From the NCBI RefSeq assembly GCF_000269865.1, contig NZ_AKKV01000005.1, positions 1-64,000 on the forward strand: 64,000 nt of DNA, in the 5' to 3' direction. Made by a program: the position numbers and the translations under genes. The notes beneath the pieces were generated by a model. That model had not been told where the DNA came from, did not search any database, and was given only the letters and a program-made list of their open reading frames with translations. The stretch comes from Fictibacillus macauensis ZFHKF-1. Its GTDB lineage: Bacteria; Bacillota; Bacilli; Bacillales; Fictibacillaceae. This document shows, piece after piece, positions 17,754 through 26,607 of this stretch. Each line of letters starts with the position of its first letter. Within the stretch, counting starts at the first letter, position 1.

Positions 17754-18632
17754 ATGAAAAAGTTTAAAAAGTTTTATGTAGAGGTTACAAGTGTTTGTAA
17801 TCTAGCGTGTAGTTTCTGCCCACCAACGGAACGACAGAAGCAGTTCCTATCGTTAGCAGATTTCGAAAAACGGCTTGATCAAATTAAGCCGCATACAGAT
17901 TATATATATCTTCATGTTAAAGGGGAGCCGCTATTGCACCCTAAGATTGATCAGCTACTAGATATGAGCCATGAAAAGGGCTTTAAAGTTAACATTACCA
18001 CGAATGGAACGCTTATTAATAAGAAGCGCGAGAAATTATTAAATAAACCGGCGCTGCGGCAAATGAATTTTTCATTGCATAGCTTTGATGGTCATGAAGG
18101 CTCTGAAGATAAGGAAGGCTATGTGCGCAGCATCCTATCCTTTATTCGCGAGGCAACAAGCCAGTCTTCGCTTATTGTTTCTCTGCGCTTATGGAACCTA
18201 ACACCCGATAATGCCACAAATGAAGACCGTAAACGCAATCGCGAATTGCTCTCCATTATTGAAAAAGAATTCGATTTGCCGTACGAGATTCAAGAGCGCG
18301 TGACGCCAGGTAAGGGCCTGAAAATTGCGGATCGTATTTATATTAATCAAGATTATGAGTTTCAATGGCCGGCACTTCATGAGGAAGAAGATGATGGCAA
18401 AGGCTTTTGTTATGGTTTGCGTAATCAGGCTGGAATCTTAGCGAATGGAACGGTCATTCCTTGCTGTCTAGACGGTGAAGGGGTTATTGATCTTGGCAAT
18501 ATTAATTCTGATACGTTCTCCAATATTATTGAAGGTGAGCGGGCACAAAACATTGTCGATGGCTTTTCACGTCGTGAAGCGGTTGAAGAGCTCTGTCGGA
18601 AGTGCGGTTATCGCAAGCGGTTTGGAAAGTAA
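17754..18632 (+). CDS. Radical SAM/SPASM protein, substrate unknown
   Basis: 292 residues. The radical SAM cluster motif CNLACSFC (C-x3-C-x2-C) is at about residues 15-22, followed by VKGEPLLHPK (the GGE-like SAM contact) and NITTNGTLI. The C-terminal part has a SPASM-like auxiliary cluster region: GFCYGLRNQAGILANGTVIPCCLDGEG, LGNI and ELCRKCGYRKRF. Such enzymes often modify peptides or mature other enzymes. No obvious precursor peptide or partner lies beside it. ATG 17754 follows a weak GAGGAAAC RBS. Confidence 0.87.
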   Translation: MKKFKKFYVEVTSVCNLACSFCPPTERQKQFLSLADFEKRLDQIKPHTDYIYLHVKGEPLLHPKIDQLLDMSHEKGFKVNITTNGTLINKKREKLLNKPALRQMNFSLHSFDGHEGSEDKEGYVRSILSFIREATSQSSLIVSLRLWNLTPDNATNEDRKRNRELLSIIEKEFDLPYEIQERVTPGKGLKIADRIYINQDYEFQWPALHEEEDDGKGFCYGLRNQAGILANGTVIPCCLDGEGVIDLGNINSDTFSNIIEGERAQNIVDGFSRREAVEELCRKCGYRKRFGK

Positions 18633-18782
18633 CGCGACCAATAGATGAAGTGAAGCAAGTGATGTTCGCTAGTAAAGTAAAGCTTAGGCATTTTGGTGCT
18701 GTCTTACCAATCATGCTGTGTAAGTCATTGCGCCGCTTATTTTTTTGGTTGCGTTTTTTCCCTGATTCTTTGTGAAAAAGCA

Positions 18783-19160
18783 TTAAGTATGACTGCGCCA
18801 AAAGCTTGTACACTGTGCTTTATCTTTTATATTAAAGGCGATGATCGCTTGCACTAACTCATACGGAATCGCAGTACCCCACGGAATTTGCATGAGATTT
18901 TTGGTCTTGGTGCAGCCTGCTTGTGTAATCTCGTTTGCGAATTTTTGTAACGTCAATTGCTCAGGTGAAATACTAATATGACGAGAAGCGTGTGCGAACC
19001 CGATTATAAATGTATCATGATCTGTAAATATAGGAGTATTCCATTTTAGTGTTGCTTGTAATGAGGGAAACGTCGTGGCAACCCACTTTAACAAATCTTC
19101 CATAATGCGACGCTCGTCTGTACTTTTTATTTCTTTTAGGTACGATGAAAATACAGTCAT
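18783..19160 (-). CDS. YdhG-like DUF1801 protein
   Basis: 125 residues, same size as B. subtilis YdhG (Fra), a frataxin-like iron chaperone family. Seen: KWVATTFPSLQATLKWNTPIFTDHDTFIIGFAHASRHISISPEQ, matching the DUF1801 core, and GWGTAIPYE-like PWGTAIPYELV. The ATG at 19160 is chosen because AGAGGTG lies six bases upstream; the longer reading starts with the GTG of that RBS. A role in iron delivery is inferred from the family only. Confidence 0.8.
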   Translation of the reverse strand: MTVFSSYLKEIKSTDERRIMEDLLKWVATTFPSLQATLKWNTPIFTDHDTFIIGFAHASRHISISPEQLTLQKFANEITQAGCTKTKNLMQIPWGTAIPYELVQAIIAFNIKDKAQCTSFWRSHT

Positions 19161-19346
19161 TATATTCACCTCTACTTATAGTTATCATAATCATAGCATG
19201 TTCAAAAAAAGGAAAGTAGTGCGCAAGGTTACATTTATTTCGTCCTGTAGGGTGGGCTTGTATGAATGTTACGAGCGCTTTTACAGCATATAGGATAAAT
19301 AATAAAAGCAAAATCTTTGAAAAAGACGAACAAAAAGGTAGCATAG

Positions 19347-19378
19347 AAGGGTGAAGTGTATATTTTCACCCTTTTTTA
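19347..19378 (+). terminator. Strong terminator without an obvious gene
   Basis: Stem AAGGGTGAA / TTCACCCTT followed by TTTT on the plus strand. The nearest plus-strand gene ends 700 bases upstream and the ydhG-like gene is antisense, so this terminator either ends an unannotated plus transcript or is a relic. Confidence 0.75.
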
Positions 19379-19444
19379 CTAACGTTTTATGCGATATAAT
19401 TATCAGATAATAGTGTATATTTTAAAATTGTGAAGTGTTTGGGT

Positions 19445-19516
19445 TATAATGGAGGTAGAAAGGTTGTTCCTAGGTAGCCCTTGCTTTTGTAAGCGAGAGT
19501 GCCTACTCTTTTTTTT
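19445..19516 (+). promoter_or_regulatory. mqo promoter and leader attenuator
   Basis: A perfect TATAAT at 19445-19450 (poor -35, TTAAAA). The short leader then contains GTAG + CTTGCTT pairing with AAGCGAG + CTAC (about 19474-19506) directly followed by eight T, a rho-independent terminator that stands between promoter and mqo. No ligand-binding fold or known riboswitch consensus was recognised. Confidence 0.6.
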
Positions 19517-19548
19517 GTAAAAATAGGGAATAAGGAAGGTTATCTATC

Positions 19549-21051
19549 ATGAGCAGCATGCAGAAACAAACTGATGTTATTTTAATTGGTGCCGGTGTTA
19601 TGAGTGCAACATTGGGAGCCATTCTTAAAGAATTAGCACCTTCATGGGAAATTAAAGTATTTGAAAAGCTTACTAAAGCAGGTGAGGAAAGTTCTAACGA
19701 ATGGAACAATGCAGGCACAGGACATGCGGCGTTATGTGAGTTGAACTATACAACAGAGAAGCCTGATGGCACAGTGGACGTTTCAAAAGCCATTAAGATC
19801 AATGAACAGTTCCAGCTATCAAGACAGTTCTGGTCGTATCTCGTAAAAAGCAACTTGATTTCTAATCCAAAAGAATTTATTATGCCGATTCCCCACATGA
19901 GTTTAGTAGAAGGGGAAAGCAATGTGAACTTCTTGAAAAATAGATTTCAAGCGCTTTCAAACCATCCGCTGTTTGAGGGAATGGAATTTTCTGACCAACA
20001 AGACAAGCTAAAACAATGGATTCCGTTAATTATGGAAGGCCGTACGAGCAAGGAACCAATTGCCGCAACGAAGATTGATTCTGGAACGGATGTGAACTTC
20101 GGTGCATTAACGCGTATGTTATTTGAACATTTAACGAAGCAAGATGTTGAGATTAACTATCGTCATAGTGTAAAAGACATTAAGCGCACGAAAGACGGCA
20201 AATGGGAAGTAAAGGTTCATAATTTAAGTGATGGCAGAATTGAACATCATACAGCGAAGTTCGTCTTTATTGGCGGTGGTGGAGGTAGCCTACCGTTATT
20301 ACAAAAAACAGGAATTCCAGAATCGAAGCAAATCGGTGGATTCCCAGTAAGTGGTCTTTTCTTAGTATGTAAAAATCAAGAAATCGCGGATCGTCATCAT
20401 GCGAAAGTGTATGGAAAAGCTAAAGTTGGTGCGCCACCGATGTCGGTTCCTCACCTTGATACACGCTATATTGATAATAAAAAGTCACTGCTATTTGGAC
20501 CGTTTGCAGGCTTTTCTCCAAAATTCTTAAAAACAGGCTCAAACATGGATTTAATCGGTTCTGTGAAACCGAATAACCTCTTTACGATGCTTGCTGCTGG
20601 AATGAAGGAAATGTCGCTAACGAAATATTTAATTCAACAAGTGTTGTTATCAAATGAAAAGCGGATGGAAGAACTTCGTGAATTTATCCCAAATGCAAAA
20701 AGTGAAGATTGGGAAGTTGTTGTAGCAGGTCAACGTGTTCAAGTTATTAAGGATACAGAGGCTGGTGGCAAAGGGACGCTACAGTTTGGAACAGAAGTTG
20801 TGAGTGCGTCAGATGGATCAATCGCAGCCTTACTTGGGGCTTCTCCAGGTGCTTCTACTGCCGTTCACGTAATGTTAGAAGTGCTAGAGAAATGTTTCCC
20901 ACAACATTTAAAGAATTGGGAACCAAAGATTAAAGAAATGATTCCGTCATATGGCGTATCACTTTCTGAACACCCAGATTTATTCCGTAAAATTTTTGCT
21001 TCAACAGCAGATACGCTCGGATTGAGTGATAAAGAGAAGGTGCGTCGTTAA
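19549..21051 (+). CDS. mqo: Malate:quinone oxidoreductase
   Basis: Membrane-associated FAD enzyme oxidising malate to oxaloacetate with electron transfer to the quinone pool; it bypasses NAD-dependent malate dehydrogenase. The 500-residue length is standard. N-terminal dinucleotide-binding motif [19 protein letters not shown], then [31 protein letters not shown], the Mqo hallmark, and C-terminal [21 protein letters not shown]. Single-gene unit with attenuator upstream and a terminator at 21115. Confidence 0.95.
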   Translation: MSSMQKQTDVILIGAGVMSATLGAILKELAPSWEIKVFEKLTKAGEESSNEWNNAGTGHAALCELNYTTEKPDGTVDVSKAIKINEQFQLSRQFWSYLVKSNLISNPKEFIMPIPHMSLVEGESNVNFLKNRFQALSNHPLFEGMEFSDQQDKLKQWIPLIMEGRTSKEPIAATKIDSGTDVNFGALTRMLFEHLTKQDVEINYRHSVKDIKRTKDGKWEVKVHNLSDGRIEHHTAKFVFIGGGGGSLPLLQKTGIPESKQIGGFPVSGLFLVCKNQEIADRHHAKVYGKAKVGAPPMSVPHLDTRYIDNKKSLLFGPFAGFSPKFLKTGSNMDLIGSVKPNNLFTMLAAGMKEMSLTKYLIQQVLLSNEKRMEELREFIPNAKSEDWEVVVAGQRVQVIKDTEAGGKGTLQFGTEVVSASDGSIAALLGASPGASTAVHVMLEVLEKCFPQHLKNWEPKIKEMIPSYGVSLSEHPDLFRKIFASTADTLGLSDKEKVRR

Positions 21052-21114
21052 TTTTCTAGCATCGTTCAGTTTGAAGTTTTACTAATAGAAAACTTTATAA
21101 TGTGAAATAATTGG

Positions 21115-21149
21115 ACTCCTTTAGTGTAGTCAGCTAGAGGAGTTTTATT
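21115..21149 (+). terminator. mqo terminator
   Basis: Stem ACTCCTTTAG / CTAGAGGAGT (one G-U pair), then TTTTATT. Confidence 0.7.
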
Positions 21150-21160
21150 ATTTACCTTTA

Positions 21161-21174
21161 TGTAAGCGTTATCA
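21161..21174 (+). promoter_or_regulatory. CcpA cre site upstream of amino-acid permease
   Basis: TGTAAGCGTTATCA fits the cre consensus TGWAANCGNTNNCA at every fixed position. It is 157 bases before the permease start; a TATAAT at 21207-21212 with weak -35 marks the probable promoter, placing the cre just upstream of it. Confidence 0.7.
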
Positions 21175-21317
21175 CAAAATGTCCTCCTGAAAAAAACATT
21201 TGTATTTATAATGAGGATTGTTTATGATGGAAAAGTATATTTTTTTAACGTAGTGAAGGGTTGAAGCGTGCTACTTCAAACAACAACGTAGAGAGATTTG
21301 CAGAGGAGGAAGTTAAA

Positions 21318-22706
21318 GTGGCAAATGAACAGTTAAAACGGGGCCTGAGTGCCCGTCATATACAAATGATTGCATTGGGTGGAACAATCGGTGTTGGCTT
21401 GTTTATGGGTTCGTCAAGTACGATTAGTTGGACAGGTCCATCCGTGTTGCTAGCGTATGGTATTGCGGGTATGTTTCTCTTTTTTATTATGAGAGCAATG
21501 GGTGAAATGTTATATGTGGAGCCGAGTACAGGTTCCTTTGCAACATTTGGTCATCGTTATATTCATCCACTTGCAGGGTACTTAACAGGCTGGAGTAACT
21601 GGTTTCAATGGGTGATGGTAGGAATGTCAGAAATCATTGCTGTTGGGGCGTATATGAAGTTTTGGTTTCCAGATTTATCACCGTGGATTCCAGGTATTAT
21701 TGTGATGGTCATTCTTGGCGCAGCGAACTTAATATCTGTAAAATCATTTGGTGAATTTGAATTTTGGTTTGCGATGATTAAAGTAGTGACGATCTTACTA
21801 ATGATCGTTGCCGGCTTTGGGATTATCTTTTTTGGTTTTGGAAATGGCGGACATGCGATTGGACTATCTAATCTATGGAGTCATGGCGGCTTTTTCACAG
21901 GTGGTTTTTCTGGCTTTTTCTTTGCACTCTCACTTGTTATTGGTGCTTATCAAGGTGTTGAATTAATTGGGATTACAGCGGGTGAAGCTCAAGATCCACA
22001 GAAAACATTGCGAAACGCCATTCAAAGCATTGTTTGGCGCATTTTAATCTTTTATATTGGCGCTATCTTTGTTATTGTGACGGTCTATCCGTGGAATGAG
22101 TTGCAATCATTAGGCAGTCCATTCGTTTCAACCTTTACGAAAGTTGGGATTACAGCAGCTGCTGGTATTATTAACTTTGTCGTTATTACAGCGGCGATGT
22201 CTGGTTGTAACAGTGGAATCTTCAGTGCGGGGCGTATGTTATATACGCTTGGTGTGAATGGTCAAGCTCCGAAATTCTTTACGAAAGTTACACGTAATGG
22301 TGTACCGTTGTTTAGTACGCTAGCCGTGCTAGTTGGCCTCGTACTTGGCGTCATTTTAAACTACGTGGCACCTAAGGGGCTGTTTGTTTCCGTATATAGC
22401 TCAAGTGTCTTACCTGGTATGATTCCATGGTTTGTTATTTTAATTAGTCATATTGGCTTCCGTAAAGCGAAAGCGGCAGAGCTTGGGAGTCATCCATTTA
22501 AGATGCCGCTTGCCCCGTTTTCTAATTATGTAACGATCCTGTTCTTGCTCATGGTATTAGTAGGAATGTGGTTTAATCCTGCGACGAGAGTCTCGCTCTA
22601 TATCGGGCTTGTGTTCTTAGCAGTTGTAACGATTAGCTATTATGCTCTTGGTATTCATAAACGTGATCGTGAATATTCAATAGAATCAGAAGAGGCTGGG
22701 GCATAA
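21318..22706 (+). CDS. Amino-acid permease (APC superfamily, AAT family)
   Basis: 462 residues with 12 predicted membrane helices. The N-terminus [28 protein letters not shown] and the later [14 protein letters not shown] are hallmarks of the AAT-type amino-acid:H+ symporters (AapA, RocE, YbgF relatives). The substrate is not evident. GTG 21318 is preferred to the earlier in-frame start because AGAGGAGGAAG lies just upstream and the conserved N-terminus begins there. The last five codons and stop (GAG GCT GGG GCA TAA) lie within the 5' end of a composite repeat element, so the C-terminal EAGA is repeat-encoded. Confidence 0.92.
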   Translation: MANEQLKRGLSARHIQMIALGGTIGVGLFMGSSSTISWTGPSVLLAYGIAGMFLFFIMRAMGEMLYVEPSTGSFATFGHRYIHPLAGYLTGWSNWFQWVMVGMSEIIAVGAYMKFWFPDLSPWIPGIIVMVILGAANLISVKSFGEFEFWFAMIKVVTILLMIVAGFGIIFFGFGNGGHAIGLSNLWSHGGFFTGGFSGFFFALSLVIGAYQGVELIGITAGEAQDPQKTLRNAIQSIVWRILIFYIGAIFVIVTVYPWNELQSLGSPFVSTFTKVGITAAAGIINFVVITAAMSGCNSGIFSAGRMLYTLGVNGQAPKFFTKVTRNGVPLFSTLAVLVGLVLGVILNYVAPKGLFVSVYSSSVLPGMIPWFVILISHIGFRKAKAAELGSHPFKMPLAPFSNYVTILFLLMVLVGMWFNPATRVSLYIGLVFLAVVTISYYALGIHKRDREYSIESEEAGA

Positions 22707-23200
22707 ACAGCCTTAGCACATAAAAAATGGCTTCATCATCCGTTTCGGTGATCAAGCCATTTTTTCATGTTGTTCGTTCATTTGATGCTAGATTGTCTTG
22801 CATATAAGCAGCCATGGCAAGCTCTTCTGTAAACGCGCGCAGACCAGGTCCGTTCGCGCGCAGGAGCCCCAGATTCGCGCGCAGACCAGGTAATTTGCTT
22901 CCAACAACGTAGGTAAGGGATAAAAAAAGAGAAAATGAAGAGATCATCTCATAAATACGCTCAAAAATGAGAAGAAATAGCGTAAAAGCTCTTCGATGAT
23001 GGCGAAAAGAGTAAAGCACACAAGAGTCCTCATTGGCGCACAGACCAGGTCCACTCGCGCGCAAAAATCCTCGATTCGCCGCGCACAGACCAGCTCCACT
23101 CGCACACAAAAATCCTCGATTCGCGCACAGACCAGGTCCACTCGCACACAACCAAGTCTATTCCCCGCATTGCGTCACGAAACAGAGGAAGTATTGTGTC
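22692..23200. repeat. Composite intergenic repeat element, long copy
   Basis: Order: GAGGCTGGGGCATAAACAGCC; a bidirectional terminator AAAAAATGGCTT/AAGCCATTTTTT (22722-22765); TAGATTGTCTTGC (about 22790); GCGCGC repeat block 1 (22834-22895); ~140 bases of A-rich spacer; GCGCGC block 2 (23036-23150); terminal module GCGTCACGAAACAGAGGAAGTATTGTGTC (broken here as GCGTCACGAAACAGAG then GAAGTATTGTGTC, about 23171-23201). The GCGCGC blocks have half-units of 21 bases with CAGACCAG cores at 22840, 22882, 23041, 23086 and 23128. The same modules recur at 54574-54821. Confidence 0.85.
22722..22765. terminator. Bidirectional terminator inside the repeat element
   Basis: AAAAAATGGCTT pairs with AAGCCATTTTTT, with an inner stem CATCATCCG/CGGTGAT. 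It ends the permease transcript. Confidence 0.85.
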
Positions 23201-23256
23201 CCTTTGTTCACGCAGAAGTGCCACACGACGTATAGTAAAAGAAGGTGGTGTGGTAT

Positions 23257-23496
23257 ATGCGAACTACATGGAGTTTATGTTCGTTAGCATTTGTCGTTAT
23301 TAATGCTGTGCTTTTTCGAATTTTTATGAAAGAAGACCTTGAAACGACTACAGCGGTGTTCCTTTTAATGATTGTTAGTACTCTTGGCATTTTTTCAGCC
23401 ATTCTTGCTCGGACATTAACTGCCGTGCTACTTGGTGTGACGTTAAACGGTTGTTTTTTCATTATAGGTGGCTTGTTAGTATGGAGCACACAATAA
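23257..23496 (+). CDS. Small membrane protein, unknown
   Basis: 79 residues with three predicted membrane helices (LCSLAFVVINAVLFRIFM, AVFLLMIVSTLGIFSAIL, AVLLGVTLNGCFFIIGGLLV). ATG 23257 is favoured, with AAGGTGGTG upstream. No family recognised. It is followed 22 bases later by the phosphotransferase gene and may be co-transcribed. Confidence 0.65.
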   Translation: MRTTWSLCSLAFVVINAVLFRIFMKEDLETTTAVFLLMIVSTLGIFSAILARTLTAVLLGVTLNGCFFIIGGLLVWSTQ

Positions 23497-23518
23497 TTAC
23501 AGGAAAGGAATGAATAAC

Positions 23519-24337
23519 GTGAGCCCTCAACAAATCGTATCAGATTGGATCAAAGGTGAAGTAAAGCTTGTCCCTCATTCTTCCCCTCATACCCATTACA
23601 CGGGTTATAGTGAACGTTATAATCAGCAAGTTTTTATTAAAGTGCTTTACAATAAGAGCAAGTATGAAGCAGAAGTTGAAACCGGTCAAAGTTACGTACA
23701 ATCGCCTTTTATTCATGGATTAGAGGTACAGAGAACAAGATCGGAAACACCGCTATATATGATCATTTCACAACACCTACCATTGGTGGAAGTGACGGCA
23801 ATGAATGAGAGTGTTATGAAAGAAGCAGCTCAGTTAGTAAAGACCTTTCACCATAGTGCGCAACGCTCATTAGACAATGATGATTTGAGTATTATAAAAC
23901 GGTTAGAAAAAGAAGTAACTAAGCATTCTTACGAAGAAAAGGTAATACAATTATATTCATTGTTTACCCCTCATATAGCAAAAATTGATCATGAATATCG
24001 TCGTCTGCCTAAAGTAACCATTCATGGAGATCTTGGTTTTCGAAACATGTATAGTGTGAATAAAAAGCTTGTATTAATTGATTACGAACAAGCACGACCA
24101 GGTATTACCTGGGAAGACTTTACTAAATTTTTTCATCGCGAATTGAGAAATGGAACGCTTGAAGACGCTTTTTTAACGGAATATGGCCGGGAGCATGAAC
24201 CTAGCGATGCCTTAAAGCATCTTCTTTATTACATAGAAGCACTTGGGATTATTCGCTATACAGCATCTTTTTATGATGAGGCGTTTGCTAATTTAGGAGA
24301 AGAGTTATTACATAAAGTAAAGATATTTCTAACGTGA
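23519..24337 (+). CDS. Aminoglycoside phosphotransferase-fold kinase
   Basis: 272 residues of the APH/choline kinase-like fold. The catalytic loop is VTIHGDLGFRNMY (about residue 166, Brenner-type HGDxxxxN) and the Mg2+ motif VLIDYEQARPG (about 186) replaces the usual DxE/D with IDYEQA. N-lobe Lys candidate in VFIKVLYN. Relatives act on small-molecule alcohols; the true substrate is unknown and antibiotic resistance should not be assumed. The GTG at 23519 is preferred over ATG 23510, which sits too close to AGGAAAGGA. Confidence 0.78.
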   Translation: MSPQQIVSDWIKGEVKLVPHSSPHTHYTGYSERYNQQVFIKVLYNKSKYEAEVETGQSYVQSPFIHGLEVQRTRSETPLYMIISQHLPLVEVTAMNESVMKEAAQLVKTFHHSAQRSLDNDDLSIIKRLEKEVTKHSYEEKVIQLYSLFTPHIAKIDHEYRRLPKVTIHGDLGFRNMYSVNKKLVLIDYEQARPGITWEDFTKFFHRELRNGTLEDAFLTEYGREHEPSDALKHLLYYIEALGIIRYTASFYDEAFANLGEELLHKVKIFLT

Positions 24338-24384
24338 AGAAATGAAGATGTTATAATGGTCACAACAATGACTATTGAGGGGAC

Positions 24385-26565
24385 ATGTTAGGCATGCACG
24401 ACTATTTTAAAAGACAGAAACAGACTTTAGGTGTCACGTTAAATGATGTTCAACAAGAAGCCGTTCTTCATACAGAAGGACCGTTGTTGCTTTTAGCTTC
24501 TCCTGGGTCTGGGAAGACGACGACCGTTATTATGCGCATTGGCTATCTTATTCAAGAAAAGCACGTTCAGCCTTATCGTATTAAAGCTGTTACCTTTAGT
24601 AAAGCAGCGGCAGAAGATATGAAAGAGCGTTACGCTACTTTTTTTCCAGGGCTGCCTCCTGTAGACTTCTCGACCATTCATAGTCTTGCTTTTGAAATGG
24701 TGCGCAAGCAATTTGCGAAAGAAGGTGTAGCCTTTCAGATTATTGAAGGCCATCTAGATGGCGAAGCTACGCAAGAAGGCCACCGCGCCCTACACAAGAA
24801 AATGATTCTCCGCGAGTTGTTTCAGCGCTATGCGGGTGAGAACATTACCGATGATCAGTTAGATGAACTGACAACACATATTAGTTATTTAAAAAATAAA
24901 ATGATTCCAGAAAGCGAGTGGGCAGCTGTAAAAACGGATGTGCCACATGCCGCGAAAATCGTTTCAGAATATGAACATATAAAGCGAACGGGGTACGGTG
25001 AGCGCTTGCTAGATTTCGATGATATGCTCGTTTTAGCTGAAGAGATTCTTGCAGTAAACGAAACGGTACAAAAAGACTATCAGAGCCGCTATGATTATGT
25101 CTTAACCGATGAGAGTCAAGATACGTCACTCGTTCAACATAAAATCATTGAAAAGCTCGTAAGTCATCATCAGAATTTATGTGTGGTTGCCGACGATGAC
25201 CAGTCGATCTATAGCTGGCGAGGTGCGGAACCTCACTATTTATTACGCTTTAAAGACGTATATCCAACAGCAAAAATTCTCTACATGGAACAAAATTATC
25301 GCTCTTCTGCCGATATTGTGTCGGTAGCGAATACGTTTATTAAGCAAAATAAACAACGCTATGAGAAAAATATGTTCACTGAAAATCCCCCACATGAACC
25401 GATTGCTATCAAACACCTTTCGTCTTTACAAGGGCAAACCACGTATATAGTAAAGCAATTAAAACAACAGTCTAACTTGAAAAATATCGCACTATTGTAT
25501 CGTAACAATGCATCCTCAACAGCACTTATGAATGTTTTTGATCAAGCGGGTATTCCATTTTATATGAAAGATGCCGATCATCGCTTTTTCTCACATTGGG
25601 TTGTCCAAGATCTGTTAAATATTATGCGCATGACGTATACGGATAAGCGGTTGGATTTATATGAAGGCGTCTATTCAAAATTAAAAGGCTATGTATCCAA
25701 AAAACAGTTCATCGAACTAACGAGGGTGCATTCACGCAATGTGTCCGTGTTTGATACGCTGCTGTCTCATGTGACGCTCCACGAGTATCAGCACAAGCAT
25801 CTTCTTGAATGTAGAGATACACTTAGGGAAATGAAGGGAATGCCACCAAAACAAGCGATTTCGGTTATTCGCTATCGCCTTCATTACGAGAAAAGTGTGC
25901 TGAAAATGTGTGAACGCCTCGGCTTTCGCAAAGACTATATCCTGAGCATTTTAGATACGCTTGCAGAGATTGCGACGGATTTACGGAGCATGGAAGAGTT
26001 TGCGCAGCGCTTAAAGCATTTAGAGCGGGTTATGAAGCAGGCTAAGTTCCGTAAAGGGGAAAACGTTGTAACACTATCGACGTTTCATAGCGCCAAAGGC
26101 TTAGAATTTGACCATGTGTATATGATTGATTTAGTAGATGGTGTCATTCCGTCGGCTGAAGATAAAAAATCAAGAGAAGGGTTAGAAGAAGCCACACGCT
26201 TATTTTATGTAGGTATGACCCGGGCAAAAAAACATCTAGAGCTTCTTAGCTATCAAGAGCAAGGAGGAGAATCCTCTTTCGTTACCTATGTGAAAGAGCT
26301 AACGATGCCTGCGCCAAAGAAAACACGATTGCAGGGTAAGCAAGAAAAACGGATCATTCCACCACGTAAAAGCTATAATCCCAATGCCATTAAAAGCCGC
26401 AATCATCTAGTCCCAGGAACCATCGTTCATCATCGAACCTTTGGTCAAGGACAAATAAAAGATTTAACCATTGATAAGCTAATTGTAAGGTTCTCTGCTG
26501 GCGTTAAAACATTAGCAGTGGATACGGTGTTAGAAATGGGTATTTTAGAGCCTGTTCCAAATTAA
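24385..26565 (+). CDS. UvrD/PcrA-family DNA helicase, YjcD-like
   Basis: 726-residue superfamily 1A helicase. Motifs in order: Walker A LASPGSGKTTTVIMRIGYL (about residue 37), Ia TFSKAAAEDM, II YVLTDESQDTS (about 240), III VADDDQSIYSWRGAEP, IV EQNYRSSADIV, V TFHSAKGLEFDHVYMIDLVDG (about 570), VI RLFYVGMTRAKKHLELL. The C-terminal VPGTIVHHRTFGQGQI is the PcrA-like Tudor segment. Closest B. subtilis analogue by size and style is YjcD. Start at 24385 or 24394; GAGGGGAC lies immediately upstream and suits the second better. Confidence 0.9.
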   Translation: MLGMHDYFKRQKQTLGVTLNDVQQEAVLHTEGPLLLLASPGSGKTTTVIMRIGYLIQEKHVQPYRIKAVTFSKAAAEDMKERYATFFPGLPPVDFSTIHSLAFEMVRKQFAKEGVAFQIIEGHLDGEATQEGHRALHKKMILRELFQRYAGENITDDQLDELTTHISYLKNKMIPESEWAAVKTDVPHAAKIVSEYEHIKRTGYGERLLDFDDMLVLAEEILAVNETVQKDYQSRYDYVLTDESQDTSLVQHKIIEKLVSHHQNLCVVADDDQSIYSWRGAEPHYLLRFKDVYPTAKILYMEQNYRSSADIVSVANTFIKQNKQRYEKNMFTENPPHEPIAIKHLSSLQGQTTYIVKQLKQQSNLKNIALLYRNNASSTALMNVFDQAGIPFYMKDADHRFFSHWVVQDLLNIMRMTYTDKRLDLYEGVYSKLKGYVSKKQFIELTRVHSRNVSVFDTLLSHVTLHEYQHKHLLECRDTLREMKGMPPKQAISVIRYRLHYEKSVLKMCERLGFRKDYILSILDTLAEIATDLRSMEEFAQRLKHLERVMKQAKFRKGENVVTLSTFHSAKGLEFDHVYMIDLVDGVIPSAEDKKSREGLEEATRLFYVGMTRAKKHLELLSYQEQGGESSFVTYVKELTMPAPKKTRLQGKQEKRIIPPRKSYNPNAIKSRNHLVPGTIVHHRTFGQGQIKDLTIDKLIVRFSAGVKTLAVDTVLEMGILEPVPN

Positions 26566-26604
26566 AAAAGCAAGGTCTCCTTTACAAGAGGCCTTGCTTT
26601 TTTT
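26566..26604. terminator. Bidirectional terminator, helicase / dltD
   Basis: AAAAAGCAAGGTCTCC and AGAGGCCTTGCTTTTTT pair around TTTACA (with a small internal irregularity), with A and T runs on either side. It serves the convergent helicase and dlt transcripts. Confidence 0.85.
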
Positions 26605-26607
26605 GAA

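Noticed and set aside
18662-18775. 37-codon plus-strand frame after the radical SAM gene, considered as a precursor peptide
   Set aside because: No good RBS, no Cys/Gly-rich core or leader, and no terminator; coding support too weak.
22834-23150. CRISPR-like array
   Set aside because: Units are contiguous with no unique spacers of constant length, only five cores in two blocks, and no cas genes nearby.
22765-23151. Open minus-strand frame of 128 codons with repeated CASGPGLCANRGFL-type units
   Set aside because: The repetition follows from the 42-45-bp DNA repeat; all frames look repetitive, and no RBS was found. Treated as non-coding repeat.
23519-24337. Aminoglycoside resistance gene
   Set aside because: Only the general kinase fold is visible; the family mostly contains non-resistance kinases.
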